Assembly (NCBI RefSeq): GCF_030711405.1
Contig: NZ_JAULSI010000007.1
Span: forward strand, 88,772 to 152,771
Source: Massilia brevitalea
GTDB taxonomy: Bacteria > Pseudomonadota > Gammaproteobacteria > Burkholderiales > Burkholderiaceae_D
Reading direction: 5' to 3'
Length of the DNA stretch: 64,000 nucleotides
The notes beneath the pieces are model-generated. The model was not told where the DNA came from and did no database searches. It saw only the letters and a list, made by a program, of their open reading frames with translations. The stretch's first letter is position 1. The number at the start of each line of letters is the position of its first letter. Shown piece after piece: positions 1 to 8,643 of the stretch. Both the position numbers and the translations under genes were made by a program.

Positions 1-1
1 G

Positions 2-1702
2 AATTTCGCCGGCGGCGCCAGTACCCAGATCTACATCACCGCCGTGAGCAGCGCCGGCAAGGCGGTGGCGCCGAGCACGACCCAGGCCACCGACGTGGCG
101 ATGCGCTTCAGCCTGACCTGCCAGGACCCGGCCGGCAGCACGGTGAAGGCCAGGTACGGCGATGTCGATTTGCCCGAATGCAGCAAGGGCGGCACGACGA
201 GCGACGTGAAAGTCAACTTCAAGGCGAACACGCCTTCCGCGACCCTGAGCAACTTCAGCTATGCCGATGTCGGCCAGATCCAGTTGAACCTGCTCGTTGG
301 CGGCAAGCCCGAGTCGACCCAGCCCTTCGTCGCGTTGCCGAGTTCGATTGCGTTCAGGAGTTACACCGCGCAGGACGGCACGCCGAATCCCGGCGCTTCC
401 TCGCCCGCCGACCTTGCCTTCGCCAGGGCCGGCGAGGACTTCAACCTGGTGGTGGGCGCGCGCCTCGCCGACGGCAGCTGGGCGCCAAGTTTCGGCAAGG
501 AGGCACAGCCGGTGAGCGTGTCGGTCGCCAGCGCCAAGGCGGTGCCGGACCAGATGCCGAGCGAGGTCCAAGCGACCTTCCGCGCCCCCGTGAACGCCAG
601 CGGCGGCTATGCCGTGGCCGGCAACTACGCCGACGTCGGCATCCTGAACCTGACGCCGTCGATCAACGATTACCTGGGCGTCAGCGCCAGCAACAACGTC
701 AACACGATCACCGGCAAGACCGACAAGGTCGGCCGCTTCATTCCGGCCTACTACACGACCTCGGTGGAATCGCCGCCGTTTTCCTGCCTGGCGCTGATGG
801 GCTGCGACGCCGCCCCGGCCCTGGTCGACGGCGCAGCGTATTCAGGCCAGCCCTTCGGTGTCCAGGTCACCGCCTACGATGCCGGCGGCAACCCCCTTGC
901 CAACTACAACGACACCACGTTCTGGCGCAAGGAGATCACCCTGAGCGCGGTGACGGCGCCGGGCAAGGCCCTCGTCACGCCCAGGCTCGTGGGCGATACG
1001 GGCAGCGGCATGTCGGCGGGCAAGGAATCCAGCGGCGCCTGGGCCATGGAAAAGGATGTGTCGTACTCCCTGGCTAGCGGCTACAACGTCGACTCGACCG
1101 CCACGGCGACCGCGCCGGCGCCGATCTACCTGCGCGCCGAATCGACCGAGACCTTCCCCCCCATTACAGGCACCGCTAACAGGGCGGGCAAGGTCAGCTC
1201 GCTGCGCGCCACGCCGGACGATTCCCAGGAGGCCGGCATGATGATCGTCAACGGCCGCCTGAACGTGGGCAGCGCCCAGGGCACGAATATCCGCCGCACG
1301 CCGCTGGCGCTGCAGGCGCAATACTGGAGCGGCAGCGCCTGGATCAACCACAGCTGGTCCGATTCCGATACGCCGCCAATCGCCACCATGGCGCCGGCTG
1401 CGGCCACCTACTCCTCGTGCCGGCGCAACCTGAAGCGCACCGCCGCCGAGCCGGCGTCGAACGCGACCAACATCGACAATTGCAGCATCGGCAGCAGCGG
1501 CGTGGTGAAAGCCGGATCGAGCGCAGCCATCACGCTCGACAACCGGGGCACCGGCACGTTCTGGCTGGCCGCGCCGGGCGCCGCGAATGCCGGCAGCGTC
1601 TGGGTGCAAATGGCGTCGCCGCCCTGGCTGCCGAGCACCCGCGGACGGGTCAGCTTCAACGCCACGCGCACGCCGATGATCTACCTGCGCGAGGTGTACT
1701 GA
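2..1702 (+). CDS. mshQ: MshQ-like MSHA pilus biogenesis protein (DUF6701), 5' end outside window
   Basis: The reading frame is open to the left edge, so the N-terminus is missing; the visible part is about 566 residues. It is a secreted or surface protein rich in Ala, Ser, Thr and Gly with no membrane segment in view. The C-terminal ~300 residues carry landmarks of the DUF6701 domain of MshQ proteins: GRLNVGSAQGTNIRRTPLAL, then AQYWSGSAW, paired cysteines (SSC, DNC), and a final GRVSFNATRTPMIYLREVY-like end (MshQ proteins typically end in a ...YxREVY motif). MshQ belongs to the MSHA type IV pilus locus and is thought to be a large minor-pilin or adhesin-like tip component; its exact role is not established. 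A terminator-like hairpin follows, so it probably ends the upstream pilin operon. Assignment rests on the C-terminal pattern and on the msh genes next door. Confidence 0.8.
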   Translation, partial: NFAGGASTQIYITAVSSAGKAVAPSTTQATDVAMRFSLTCQDPAGSTVKARYGDVDLPECSKGGTTSDVKVNFKANTPSATLSNFSYADVGQIQLNLLVGGKPESTQPFVALPSSIAFRSYTAQDGTPNPGASSPADLAFARAGEDFNLVVGARLADGSWAPSFGKEAQPVSVSVASAKAVPDQMPSEVQATFRAPVNASGGYAVAGNYADVGILNLTPSINDYLGVSASNNVNTITGKTDKVGRFIPAYYTTSVESPPFSCLALMGCDAAPALVDGAAYSGQPFGVQVTAYDAGGNPLANYNDTTFWRKEITLSAVTAPGKALVTPRLVGDTGSGMSAGKESSGAWAMEKDVSYSLASGYNVDSTATATAPAPIYLRAESTETFPPITGTANRAGKVSSLRATPDDSQEAGMMIVNGRLNVGSAQGTNIRRTPLALQAQYWSGSAWINHSWSDSDTPPIATMAPAAATYSSCRRNLKRTAAEPASNATNIDNCSIGSSGVVKAGSSAAITLDNRGTGTFWLAAPGAANAGSVWVQMASPPWLPSTRGRVSFNATRTPMIYLREVY

Positions 1703-1721
1703 CCGCTCGGTGCGGAAACGG

Positions 1722-1750
1722 GCGGCCCGGCGCCGGCCGATAATTTTTTT
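1722..1750 (+). terminator. Rho-independent terminator after mshQ
   Basis: A GC-rich self-complementary stretch (CGGCCCGGC/GCCGGCCG, about 1723-1739) is followed at 1744-1750 by a run of seven T. It lies 20 nt past the mshQ stop and before the mshI promoter region, which suggests that mshQ and mshI-N are separate transcription units. Confidence 0.5.
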
Positions 1751-1775
1751 GTATCGCTTTGTTTCCGTACTTGAA

Positions 1776-1781
1776 TATAAT
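1776..1781 (+). promoter_or_regulatory. Possible -10 box of the mshI-mshN operon
   Basis: A perfect TATAAT lies in an AT-rich island 65-70 nt before the ATG at 1847. No good -35 hexamer is found at 16-18 nt spacing, so this is suggestive only. Confidence 0.35.
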
Positions 1782-1846
1782 CAAGCCTTTATTGGCGACA
1801 CCTTCGGCAACACCTGAAGCCAGTGTCAACATCGAACCGGACCCGC

Positions 1847-2788
1847 ATGCGTTTTTTTAGAAGAGCAAAGAAAAGAGAAGGGTGGCTGGCGATCAGCCTG
1901 CAGCGCGACGGCATTGCCGCCGTCAGCATGCAGACCGCGCCGGACATCCGTCCGCAGGTGCGCCAGGCGGTGTTTTACCCAGGGAAGGTGACGCCGGAAC
2001 TGCTGGAAAAGCTGGGCCGCGAGCTGCACGCGAATGCCTACCAGTGCAGCACCGTGCTCGCCGCCGGCGAATACCAGATCCTGTCGGTCGACGCACCGAA
2101 CGTGGCGGCCGACGAACTCAAGACCGCGGTGCGCTGGCGCCTGAAGGACATGCTCGACTTCCACATCGACGACGCCACGGTCGACGTGCTCGATTTGCCG
2201 GTCGACGAAGGCGCTGCGACCCGCGCCCAGCACTCGATGTTCGCCGTCGCCGCGCGCAACAGCATCATCGAAGGCCGCCAGAAACTGTTCAGCGGCGCCA
2301 AGATCGACATGGCCGTGATCGACATTCCCGAGATGGCGCAGCGGAACATCGCGAAGATGGTCGAGCCGCCGGGCCGCGGCGTCGCCATGCTCTCGTTCGG
2401 CGAAGACGGCGGCCTGCTGACCGTGTCGTACAAGGGCGAGCTGTACCTGACGCGCCGCATCGACATCGCGCTCGAACAACTGCTCGACGCCGACCACGAG
2501 CGCAAGCACGCCGGCTTCGATCGCATCACGCTGGAACTGCAACGCTCGCTCGACAACTTCGAGCGCCAGTACTCCTTCATCAGCGTGGCCAAGCTGGTGC
2601 TGGCGCCGTCCGCCATCAGCGGCCTCGAAGAATACCTGTCGAGCAACCTCTACATGCCGGTCGATAGTCTCGACCTGGCGGCGCTCTTCGATTTCGCGCG
2701 CGCGCCGGAACTGGCCGACAAGACCTTGCAGCAGCGCTTCCTGGTGCCGCTCGGCGCGGCCCTGCGCCATGAGGAGACTGTGCTGTGA
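1847..2788 (+). CDS. mshI: MSHA biogenesis protein MshI (PilM-like)
   Basis: A 313-residue cytoplasmic protein of the PilM/MshI type, an actin-like ATPase-fold component that docks on the N-terminus of a PilN-like partner under the inner membrane. It opens MRFFRRAKKREGWLAISLQ and has the family's mid-protein pattern (GDGGLLTVSYKGELYLTRRI near residue 200) before a C-terminal GLEEYLSSNL region. A GTG at 1823 would add eight poorly conserved-looking polar residues, so the ATG at 1847 is preferred; neither start has a strong ribosome-binding site. It begins the tightly coupled mshI-N operon and overlaps the next gene by 4 nt (GTGA). The alternative name pilM is possible, but the following MshL and MshN types support the MSHA system. 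Confidence 0.85.
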   Translation: MRFFRRAKKREGWLAISLQRDGIAAVSMQTAPDIRPQVRQAVFYPGKVTPELLEKLGRELHANAYQCSTVLAAGEYQILSVDAPNVAADELKTAVRWRLKDMLDFHIDDATVDVLDLPVDEGAATRAQHSMFAVAARNSIIEGRQKLFSGAKIDMAVIDIPEMAQRNIAKMVEPPGRGVAMLSFGEDGGLLTVSYKGELYLTRRIDIALEQLLDADHERKHAGFDRITLELQRSLDNFERQYSFISVAKLVLAPSAISGLEEYLSSNLYMPVDSLDLAALFDFARAPELADKTLQQRFLVPLGAALRHEETVL

Positions 2789-3450
2789 GCCAGCAGATCA
2801 ACCTGTTCAACCCGATCTTCCTGCAGCAGAAGAAGATCTTCTCGACCCGCACCATGGCCCAGGCCCTGGGCGTGCTGGTGCTCGGCGTGGTGGCGATGGG
2901 GCTGTACGGCAGCGCCCGCGTGTCGACGCTGCAGAAGCAGGCCGATGCCGGCGCCGCCCAGCTGCAGGCGCGCCAGGCGCGGCTGGTGGCCGTGAACGCG
3001 GAATTCCCGCCGCGCCAGAAGGATCCAACTTTGGCGGAGGCCGTGCTGGAAGCCGAACGCCAGCTCGGCACCCTGCGCGAAGTGTCCCGCGTGCTGCAGG
3101 GCGGTGAACTCGGCAACACGCGCGGCTATGCGGAATACTTCCGCGCGCTGGCGCGCCAGCACGTGGACGGCCTGTGGCTGACCGGGCTGACGATTACCGG
3201 CGCCAGTACCGATATCGGCGTGCGCGGCCGCGCCCTCGATCCGGAAAGCGTGCCGGGCTTCCTGACCCGCCTGACGCGCGAGCCGGTGATGCAGGGCAAG
3301 GGCTTTGGCAGCCTGCAGATGTCGGAAGGATCGCGCGAGCCGCAGGACGGCGCACCGGCGCCTGCCTCGCCAGCAACTGCGGCACCGGCCGGCCCGGCGC
3401 CCTACGTCGACTTCAGCCTGCAATCGAACAGCGAGGCGCCGCGCACATGA
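2785..3450 (+). CDS. PilN-like MSHA assembly protein (MshI2)
   Basis: A 221-residue bitopic inner-membrane protein starting MSQQINLFNP, the typical opening of PilN-like proteins, whose N-terminal tail binds the PilM/MshI partner. One membrane segment spans about residues 24-46, followed by a coiled-coil-like Gln/Ala-rich stretch (50-100) and a ferredoxin-like periplasmic domain with the pattern GLWLTGLTITG. The C-terminus is Ala/Pro-rich. It starts with GTG inside the stop of mshI and ends in an ATGA overlap with the next gene, so the products are translationally coupled. In some Vibrio annotations this gene is called mshI2. Confidence 0.85.
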   Translation: MSQQINLFNPIFLQQKKIFSTRTMAQALGVLVLGVVAMGLYGSARVSTLQKQADAGAAQLQARQARLVAVNAEFPPRQKDPTLAEAVLEAERQLGTLREVSRVLQGGELGNTRGYAEYFRALARQHVDGLWLTGLTITGASTDIGVRGRALDPESVPGFLTRLTREPVMQGKGFGSLQMSEGSREPQDGAPAPASPATAAPAGPAPYVDFSLQSNSEAPRT

Positions 3451-4163
3451 AACAACAATGGATCAAGCTGGCGACGCGCGTCGACGCCCTCAGCCTGCGC
3501 GAACGGATCATGGTGTTCGCGGCCTGCGCCGCGGCCATCGTCTTCCTGATGCACTTCTTTGCGCTCGGGCCGCAGCTGCGCAAGCAGGACGCGCTGAACG
3601 CGCAGATCACCCAGCAGCAGAACAACATCGAAGGCATCGACAACGAAATCCGCGCACGCGTGGAAGCGGCCCAGAACGACCCGGACGCGGCGGTGCGCAC
3701 CCGCCTGGCCGCGGTGCGCAAGGAAACCGAGGAGCTCAGCGGGCAGCTGCGCGCGATGCAGAACGGCCTGGTGGCGCCGGAGCGCATGGCGCCGCTGCTC
3801 GACAGCATCCTGCGCGCGAACGGCCGCCTGGCCCTGGTGTCGGTGCGCACGCTGCCGGTGGAGTCGGTGCTGGAAGCAGGGCGCCGCGCGGCAGCCTCGG
3901 CGCCGGACGCCGCCGTGGCAACGGCGCCGGCGGCGCCTGCCCAGCCCCTGTCGAATAATGGCGGTCTGCTCTACCGCCACGGCGTGGAGATCACCGTGCG
4001 CGGCAACTACCTCGACATGATCGCCTACATGAATGCGCTGGAAGGCTTGCCGACCCAGCTGTTCTGGGGCCGTGCGCAGCTCGAGGCGGAAACCTGGCCG
4101 TCGTCGCGCCTGACGCTGACCCTGTACACCCTGAGCCTGGACCGCAAATGGATGAAGCTATGA
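3447..4163 (+). CDS. mshJ: MSHA biogenesis protein MshJ (PilO-like)
   Basis: A 238-residue PilO-like inner-membrane protein that would pair with the PilN-like product of the preceding gene to form the alignment complex. It has a short cytoplasmic N-terminus, a membrane segment at about residues 18-40 (FAACAAAIVFLMHFF), a long heptad-like coiled coil (45-110) and a C-terminal fold with HGVEITVRGNYLDMIAYMNALE. The start at 3447 is chosen because its ATG overlaps the stop of the previous gene (ATGA); the frame runs open farther upstream only inside that gene. It overlaps mshK by 4 nt. Confidence 0.85.
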   Translation: MKQQWIKLATRVDALSLRERIMVFAACAAAIVFLMHFFALGPQLRKQDALNAQITQQQNNIEGIDNEIRARVEAAQNDPDAAVRTRLAAVRKETEELSGQLRAMQNGLVAPERMAPLLDSILRANGRLALVSVRTLPVESVLEAGRRAAASAPDAAVATAPAAPAQPLSNNGGLLYRHGVEITVRGNYLDMIAYMNALEGLPTQLFWGRAQLEAETWPSSRLTLTLYTLSLDRKWMKL

Positions 4164-4543
4164 AGCGCGCCTGTCTTGCCGCACTCGGGCTGGCGCTGGC
4201 GGCGGCCTGCTCCCTGCCGGCCGCGGCGCAAGCCCTGCGCGACCCGACCCGGCCGCCGGCCTCCCGGGTCCCGGGCGGCGCCGGCGCACGCGCTGCAAGC
4301 CCGGCATCAAACGGGCCGCAGCTGCAATCGATCCTGATCGCGCGCCAGCCCGGCGGGCGCCACGTGGCGGTGATCGATGGCGAGACGGTGCGTCTCGGCG
4401 ACAGCTACAAGGGCGCGCGCGTGGCGCGCATGACCCCGAACGAAGTCGAGCTGGTGCGCGGGAGCGAACGTCGCGTGCTGAAACTGAATGCGCCTGGAAA
4501 CGCGCTGCCGTCCGGCGGCATCGAACGCGCCCGCAAGGACTGA
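4160..4543 (+). CDS. mshK: MSHA biogenesis protein MshK (PilP-like)
   Basis: A 127-residue exported protein with a signal sequence (MKRACLAALGLALAAACSLPAAAQA) cleaved near residue 25, followed by DPTRPP, the hallmark opening of mature PilP/MshK/GspC-like proteins. The rest is a small beta domain (LQSILIARQPGGRHVAVIDG, then GDSYKGARVARM, VELVRG..R.LKL) that in this family links the inner-membrane alignment complex to the secretin. The ATG at 4160 overlaps the mshJ stop; an in-frame ATG at 4148 would put four polar residues before the signal peptide. The upstream part of a cysteine (AAACSLPAA) could be read as a lipobox, so a lipoprotein cannot be excluded. Confidence 0.8.
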   Translation: MKRACLAALGLALAAACSLPAAAQALRDPTRPPASRVPGGAGARAASPASNGPQLQSILIARQPGGRHVAVIDGETVRLGDSYKGARVARMTPNEVELVRGSERRVLKLNAPGNALPSGGIERARKD

Positions 4544-4550
4544 TACCAAG

Positions 4551-6365
4551 ATGACGATGAACAAACGCACCCTCCATTCCACCTTGCTCCTCGGCGCCGC
4601 CTTCCTGGCCGGCTGCCAGGCCACGCCGCCGCACGCCACCTACGACACCATCAAGCGCGAGGTGGCCAAGGCCAGCGCTGCCGGCGCCCCGGCGCCCGGC
4701 ACGGCGGCGACCGGCGACGCCGTCGCCGATGCGCTGCTGCCGCCGGCCGCCACCCTGGCACGCGAACTGCCGAAGGCGCGCCCGGCCCTGGAGGAACGCT
4801 TCAACGTCGCCTTCAACAACGTGCCGGCGCAGCAGTTCTTCCGCTCGATCGTGGCCGGCACCCGCTACAACATGGTGGTGCATCCCGAGGTCAGCGGCAG
4901 TATTTCCGCCAACCTGAAGGACGTGACCCTGGCCGAGACCCTGGACGCGATCCGCGACATGTATGGCTACGACTACCGAATCGACGGCACCCGCGTAACC
5001 ATCCGCCCGCTGACCATGCAGACCCGGATGTTTCGCGTGAACTACCTGGTCGGCAACCGCAGCGGCAGCTCGAACCTGCGCGTGACCTCGACCTCGGTGT
5101 CCGACAGCGGCAACAACAACAACGGCAGCGGCAATGGTAGCAACCAGGGTTCCGGCAACAACAACCAGAACAACCGCAACAACAATAACAATAACAACAA
5201 CCCGAACGACCCGAACGGCCAGAACAGCAACGGGGTCCAGAGCAGCGACGTCAACACGATCTCGAACAACGACTTCTGGCGCGACCTGGCCCTCTCGCTG
5301 GAAGCCATCATGGGCGGCAAGCAGGGCGGGCGCAGCCTGGTGGTCAGCCCGCAGTCGGGCGTGATCGTGATCCGCGCCATGCCGGAAGAACTGCGCAACG
5401 TCGACGCCTACCTGAAGGCGACGCAATTGTCGGTCGACCGCCAGGTGATCCTGGAAGCGAAGATCCTCGAAGTGGAGCTGAACGACCAGTTCCAGAGCGG
5501 GATCAACTGGGCCTCGTTCGCCTCGATCAAAAGCTCGCACCCGAACCGCGTGTCGGGCGGCCTGATCTCGCCGGGCACCGGCCTGGCGCCGCTGCCCTAC
5601 ACGGGCGGCCAGCCGCCGCTGATCGCCAACGGCACGGGTCTCGCAGCCAGCACCGGCTTCTCGCTGTCGAATGCCGCGAATGCGGCCGGCTCGCTGTTCG
5701 GCCTGGCCGTGCAGACGAATAACTTCGCGGCCCTGATTTCCTTCCTCGAGCAGCAGGGCACCGTGCATGTGCTGTCGAGCCCGCGCATCGCGGCGGTGAA
5801 CAACCAGAAGGCCGTGCTGAAGATCGGCACCGACGAGTTCTATGTGACCGGCGTGCAGACCAACATCAGCAGCAACGCCACCGGCGACACCGTCACCCCC
5901 AGCGTGACGCTGCAGCCCTTCTTCTCGGGCGTGGTGCTGGACGTGACGCCGCAGATCGACGACGCCGGCAACATCCTGCTGCACGTGCACCCGTCGGTCA
6001 GCCAGGTGACCACCGTGACCAAGGGCGTGAACCTCGGTTCGGCCGGCAACCTGAGCCTGCCGCTGGCGGCATCGAGCACCTCGGAACTGGACAGTATTGT
6101 CCGCGGCCAGGACGGCCAGGTGGTGGCCATCGGCGGCCTGATGCGCCAGGCCTCGACCGACGACACCAGCCAGCTGCCGGGCGCCGGCCGGGTGCCGGTG
6201 CTGGGCGCGCTGTTCCGCAACAAGAACAAGATCAACCAGAAGCGCGAGCTGGTGGTGCTGATCAAGCCGACCATCGTCGACAGCGCCAACAGCTGGAACC
6301 AGGACCTGCTGGACGCCACGCGCCGCATCGACCAGCTCGACCCGCGCCAGCTGGAGCGCCGCTGA
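4551..6365 (+). CDS. mshL: MSHA-type pilus secretin MshL
   Basis: A 604-residue outer-membrane secretin through which the pilus would pass. It has a lipoprotein signal with lipobox LAGC (Cys22), an N-terminal secretin/TonB short domain (about 95-165: FNVAFNNVPAQQFFRSIVAG), a strongly Asn-rich linker (about 186-228), an N1-like domain (VIVIRAMPEELRNVDAYL) and a C-terminal secretin domain ending with VPVLGALFRNKNKINQKREL and LVVLIKPTIV, the usual secretin signature. The start at 4551 follows the mshK stop by seven bases; the frame extends upstream inside mshK only. It overlaps mshM by one base. The Asn run is encoded by AAC/AAT repeats and is the part most likely to vary between strains. Confidence 0.93.
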   Translation: MTMNKRTLHSTLLLGAAFLAGCQATPPHATYDTIKREVAKASAAGAPAPGTAATGDAVADALLPPAATLARELPKARPALEERFNVAFNNVPAQQFFRSIVAGTRYNMVVHPEVSGSISANLKDVTLAETLDAIRDMYGYDYRIDGTRVTIRPLTMQTRMFRVNYLVGNRSGSSNLRVTSTSVSDSGNNNNGSGNGSNQGSGNNNQNNRNNNNNNNNPNDPNGQNSNGVQSSDVNTISNNDFWRDLALSLEAIMGGKQGGRSLVVSPQSGVIVIRAMPEELRNVDAYLKATQLSVDRQVILEAKILEVELNDQFQSGINWASFASIKSSHPNRVSGGLISPGTGLAPLPYTGGQPPLIANGTGLAASTGFSLSNAANAAGSLFGLAVQTNNFAALISFLEQQGTVHVLSSPRIAAVNNQKAVLKIGTDEFYVTGVQTNISSNATGDTVTPSVTLQPFFSGVVLDVTPQIDDAGNILLHVHPSVSQVTTVTKGVNLGSAGNLSLPLAASSTSELDSIVRGQDGQVVAIGGLMRQASTDDTSQLPGAGRVPVLGALFRNKNKINQKRELVVLIKPTIVDSANSWNQDLLDATRRIDQLDPRQLERR

Positions 6366-7255
6366 TGTACGAAGCGCATTTCGGCCTGCGCGAGCTGCCG
6401 TTCGGGATCACGCCGGACACGAGTTTCTTCTTCGGCAGCCCGCGCTCGCAGGAAGCGCTGAACACCCTGCTGGTCGCGGCGCGCAGCGGCGAGGGCTTCA
6501 TCAAGATCACGGGCGAGGTCGGCACCGGCAAGACCCTGTTGTGCCGCAAGTTCATGGCGACCCTGGGCGAGGATTTCATCACCGCCTGGATCCCGAATCC
6601 CTATCTTGAGCCACGCAGCCTGATGCTGGCCCTGGCCGACGAGCTGGAGCTGGCGCTGGACCGCGAGGTGGACCAGCACCAGCTGCTCAAGACCATCACG
6701 CACCACCTGCTGCGCCTGGCCGGCCAGGACAAGCGCGTGCTGCTGTGCATCGACGAAGCCCAGGCGCTGCCGCTCGAGACCATGGAAGCGCTGCGCCTGC
6801 TGACGAATCTTGAAACCGAGAAGCGCAAACTGCTGCAGATCGTTCTGTTCGGCCAGCCGGAATTGAACCGCAAGCTGGAAGACGCGTCGATCCGCCAGCT
6901 GGCCCAGCGCATCACCTTTCACTACCACCTCGGCCCGCTCGGGCGCGACGACCTCGATTACTATGTGGCGCACCGCCTGCGCGTGGCCGGTTTCGACGGC
7001 GCGCGCCTGTTTTCCGCGTCCGCCATCTCGCGTTTGTACCGCGCCAGCGGCGGCATTCCGCGCCTGGTGAACATCCTTGCCCACAAGGCGCTGATGCTGT
7101 GCTACGGCCAGGGCCGGCAGCAGGTGTCGGCCGCCCACGTGGCCGCCGCCGCGCACGACACCCTCGCGGCCCGGCGCCGCGCCTGGCCCTGGGTGGCCGG
7201 GGTAGGCGCCCTGGCCGCGATGGCCGCAGGACTTGCCTGGACCTTTGTACGATGA
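6365..7255 (+). CDS. mshM: MSHA biogenesis ATPase MshM (ExeA/GspA family)
   Basis: A 296-residue AAA ATPase. It starts MYEAHFGLRELPFGITPDTSFFF, typical for the ExeA/MshM family. Walker A is GEVGTGKT (residues 50-57) and Walker B is VLLCIDEAQ (about 125-133), followed by the sensor-like region LLQIVLFGQPEL and GGIPRLVNILAHKAL. A single C-terminal membrane segment (about 276-294) anchors it in the inner membrane. Family members help insert or assemble the secretin in the cell wall. It overlaps the genes on both sides (TGATG at the start, ATGA at the end), so it is made with MshL and MshN. Confidence 0.9.
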   Translation: MYEAHFGLRELPFGITPDTSFFFGSPRSQEALNTLLVAARSGEGFIKITGEVGTGKTLLCRKFMATLGEDFITAWIPNPYLEPRSLMLALADELELALDREVDQHQLLKTITHHLLRLAGQDKRVLLCIDEAQALPLETMEALRLLTNLETEKRKLLQIVLFGQPELNRKLEDASIRQLAQRITFHYHLGPLGRDDLDYYVAHRLRVAGFDGARLFSASAISRLYRASGGIPRLVNILAHKALMLCYGQGRQQVSAAHVAAAAHDTLAARRRAWPWVAGVGALAAMAAGLAWTFVR

Positions 7256-8556
7256 GCCTGATAAATAAAATGCTGCAGGACCTCGATGCGCGCGGTAATG
7301 CGCGCAGCCGGGAGATGTCGTCCGACGTGAAACCCGTGGCGCCGGAAGCAGCGCTGCGCTCGAAGCGGCGGATTGCCGCCATCACCGCCGGCCTGATCGC
7401 CGTGGCGCTCGGCGTGACCGGCTGGGTGGTGCTGCCGCTGAAGGGCAAGAGCTTCGATGCGAAGCCGGTGCCTGCACAGGTGGTGGCCGCAACGCCGCAG
7501 CTTGCGGCAGAAACGCCTGCTCCGGTGCCGGCCGACCCCGCGCCGGTTGCCGTGGCCGAGGTGGCGCCAGCCGCAGATACGGCCGCACCAGCCGACCCTG
7601 CGCCGGCGCCGCAAGCAGCCGAACCTGAAGCGGCGCCGCAGCGCAAGCGTGCCGACGTGGCCGCGCCCGCGGCAGCGCAGCGCCTGCCGGCCGCTGCGCC
7701 TTCGACCACCACCTGGGCGCAGGCGAATGCCCGCGCCCAGGCCGAGCAGGCCCGCCTGGCGCGCCGCTGGGCCGCCGAGGACGCCCGCATCGCCGCGCTG
7801 CCCGCCGGCGAACGCGGCGCCGCCGCAAGCCGCTTGCAGGCCGAGCAGGAGCGGGCGGCTGTTACCGCACGCCGCGACGCAGCCTGGGTCGCGGCCCTGA
7901 AGCGCAAGGAAGGCGCCGCCGGCGCCGCACTGCTTGACGCCGAGACCCCGGCGGCTGCCGCGAACGGCGCCCAGGGCCGCAGCGAAACCGGTGTCCAGCG
8001 CGCCGACAATACCTATCGCCGCGCCCTGGCCAACCTGCAGGAAGGCCGCGTCAACGAAGCGATTACCGGCCTGCAGCAAACCCTGCGCACGAATCCGCGC
8101 CACGACGCCGCGCGCCAGACCCTGGTCGGCCTGCTGGTCGAGAACAAGCGCAGCGACGAGGCGGTGCTGGAGCTGCAGGGCGCGCTGGCGCTCGACCCGC
8201 GCCAGCCGGCGCTGGCGATGCTGCTGGCGCGGTTGCAGATCGAACGCGGCGGCAATGGCATCGAGACCCTGCTGCGCACCCTGCCTTACGCGGGCGGCAA
8301 CGGCGAATACCAGGGTTTCCTGGCCGGCGCCCTGCAGAGGCAAGGCCGCCACCGCGAGGCGATCGACCAGTACAGCGCCGCGCTGCGCGGCGCGCCGAAC
8401 AACGGGGTGTGGTGGATGGGCCTGGGCCTGTCGCTGCAGGCCGAGAAGCGCAATGCCGAGGCGGCCGATGCTTACCGCCGCGCCGAAGCGAGCGGCACCT
8501 TGTCGGGCGAACTGCAGGATTTCGTGGCGCGCAAGCTGCAGCAAGTGGCGCGCTGA
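7252..8556 (+). CDS. mshN: MSHA biogenesis protein MshN, TPR protein
   Basis: A 434-residue bitopic protein. The start MSLINKMLQDLDARG is the conserved MshN opening. One membrane segment lies at about residues 41-61, then an Ala/Pro/Glu-rich linker (70-150) and an Ala/Arg-rich helical stretch. The C-terminal half carries TPR-like repeats (YRRALANLQEGRVNEAITGLQ; LLVENKRSDEAVLELQGALALDP; LAGALQRQGRHREAIDQY). It probably acts as a scaffold in pilus assembly. The ATG overlaps the mshM stop. It is the last gene of the operon here: mshE (ATPase) and mshG (platform protein), which follow mshN in Vibrio, are not in the window. A convergent gene lies 87 nt downstream with no obvious terminator between. 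Confidence 0.9.
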   Translation: MSLINKMLQDLDARGNARSREMSSDVKPVAPEAALRSKRRIAAITAGLIAVALGVTGWVVLPLKGKSFDAKPVPAQVVAATPQLAAETPAPVPADPAPVAVAEVAPAADTAAPADPAPAPQAAEPEAAPQRKRADVAAPAAAQRLPAAAPSTTTWAQANARAQAEQARLARRWAAEDARIAALPAGERGAAASRLQAEQERAAVTARRDAAWVAALKRKEGAAGAALLDAETPAAAANGAQGRSETGVQRADNTYRRALANLQEGRVNEAITGLQQTLRTNPRHDAARQTLVGLLVENKRSDEAVLELQGALALDPRQPALAMLLARLQIERGGNGIETLLRTLPYAGGNGEYQGFLAGALQRQGRHREAIDQYSAALRGAPNNGVWWMGLGLSLQAEKRNAEAADAYRRAEASGTLSGELQDFVARKLQQVAR

Positions 8557-8643
8557 GGATGTTTCCAGTCAGGTGACAATCTGCGGATCAAGAGCAGGAT
8601 TGTCGCCCATCCGTTGACGATCCGTTTCGCCCTTGATGCAGTT

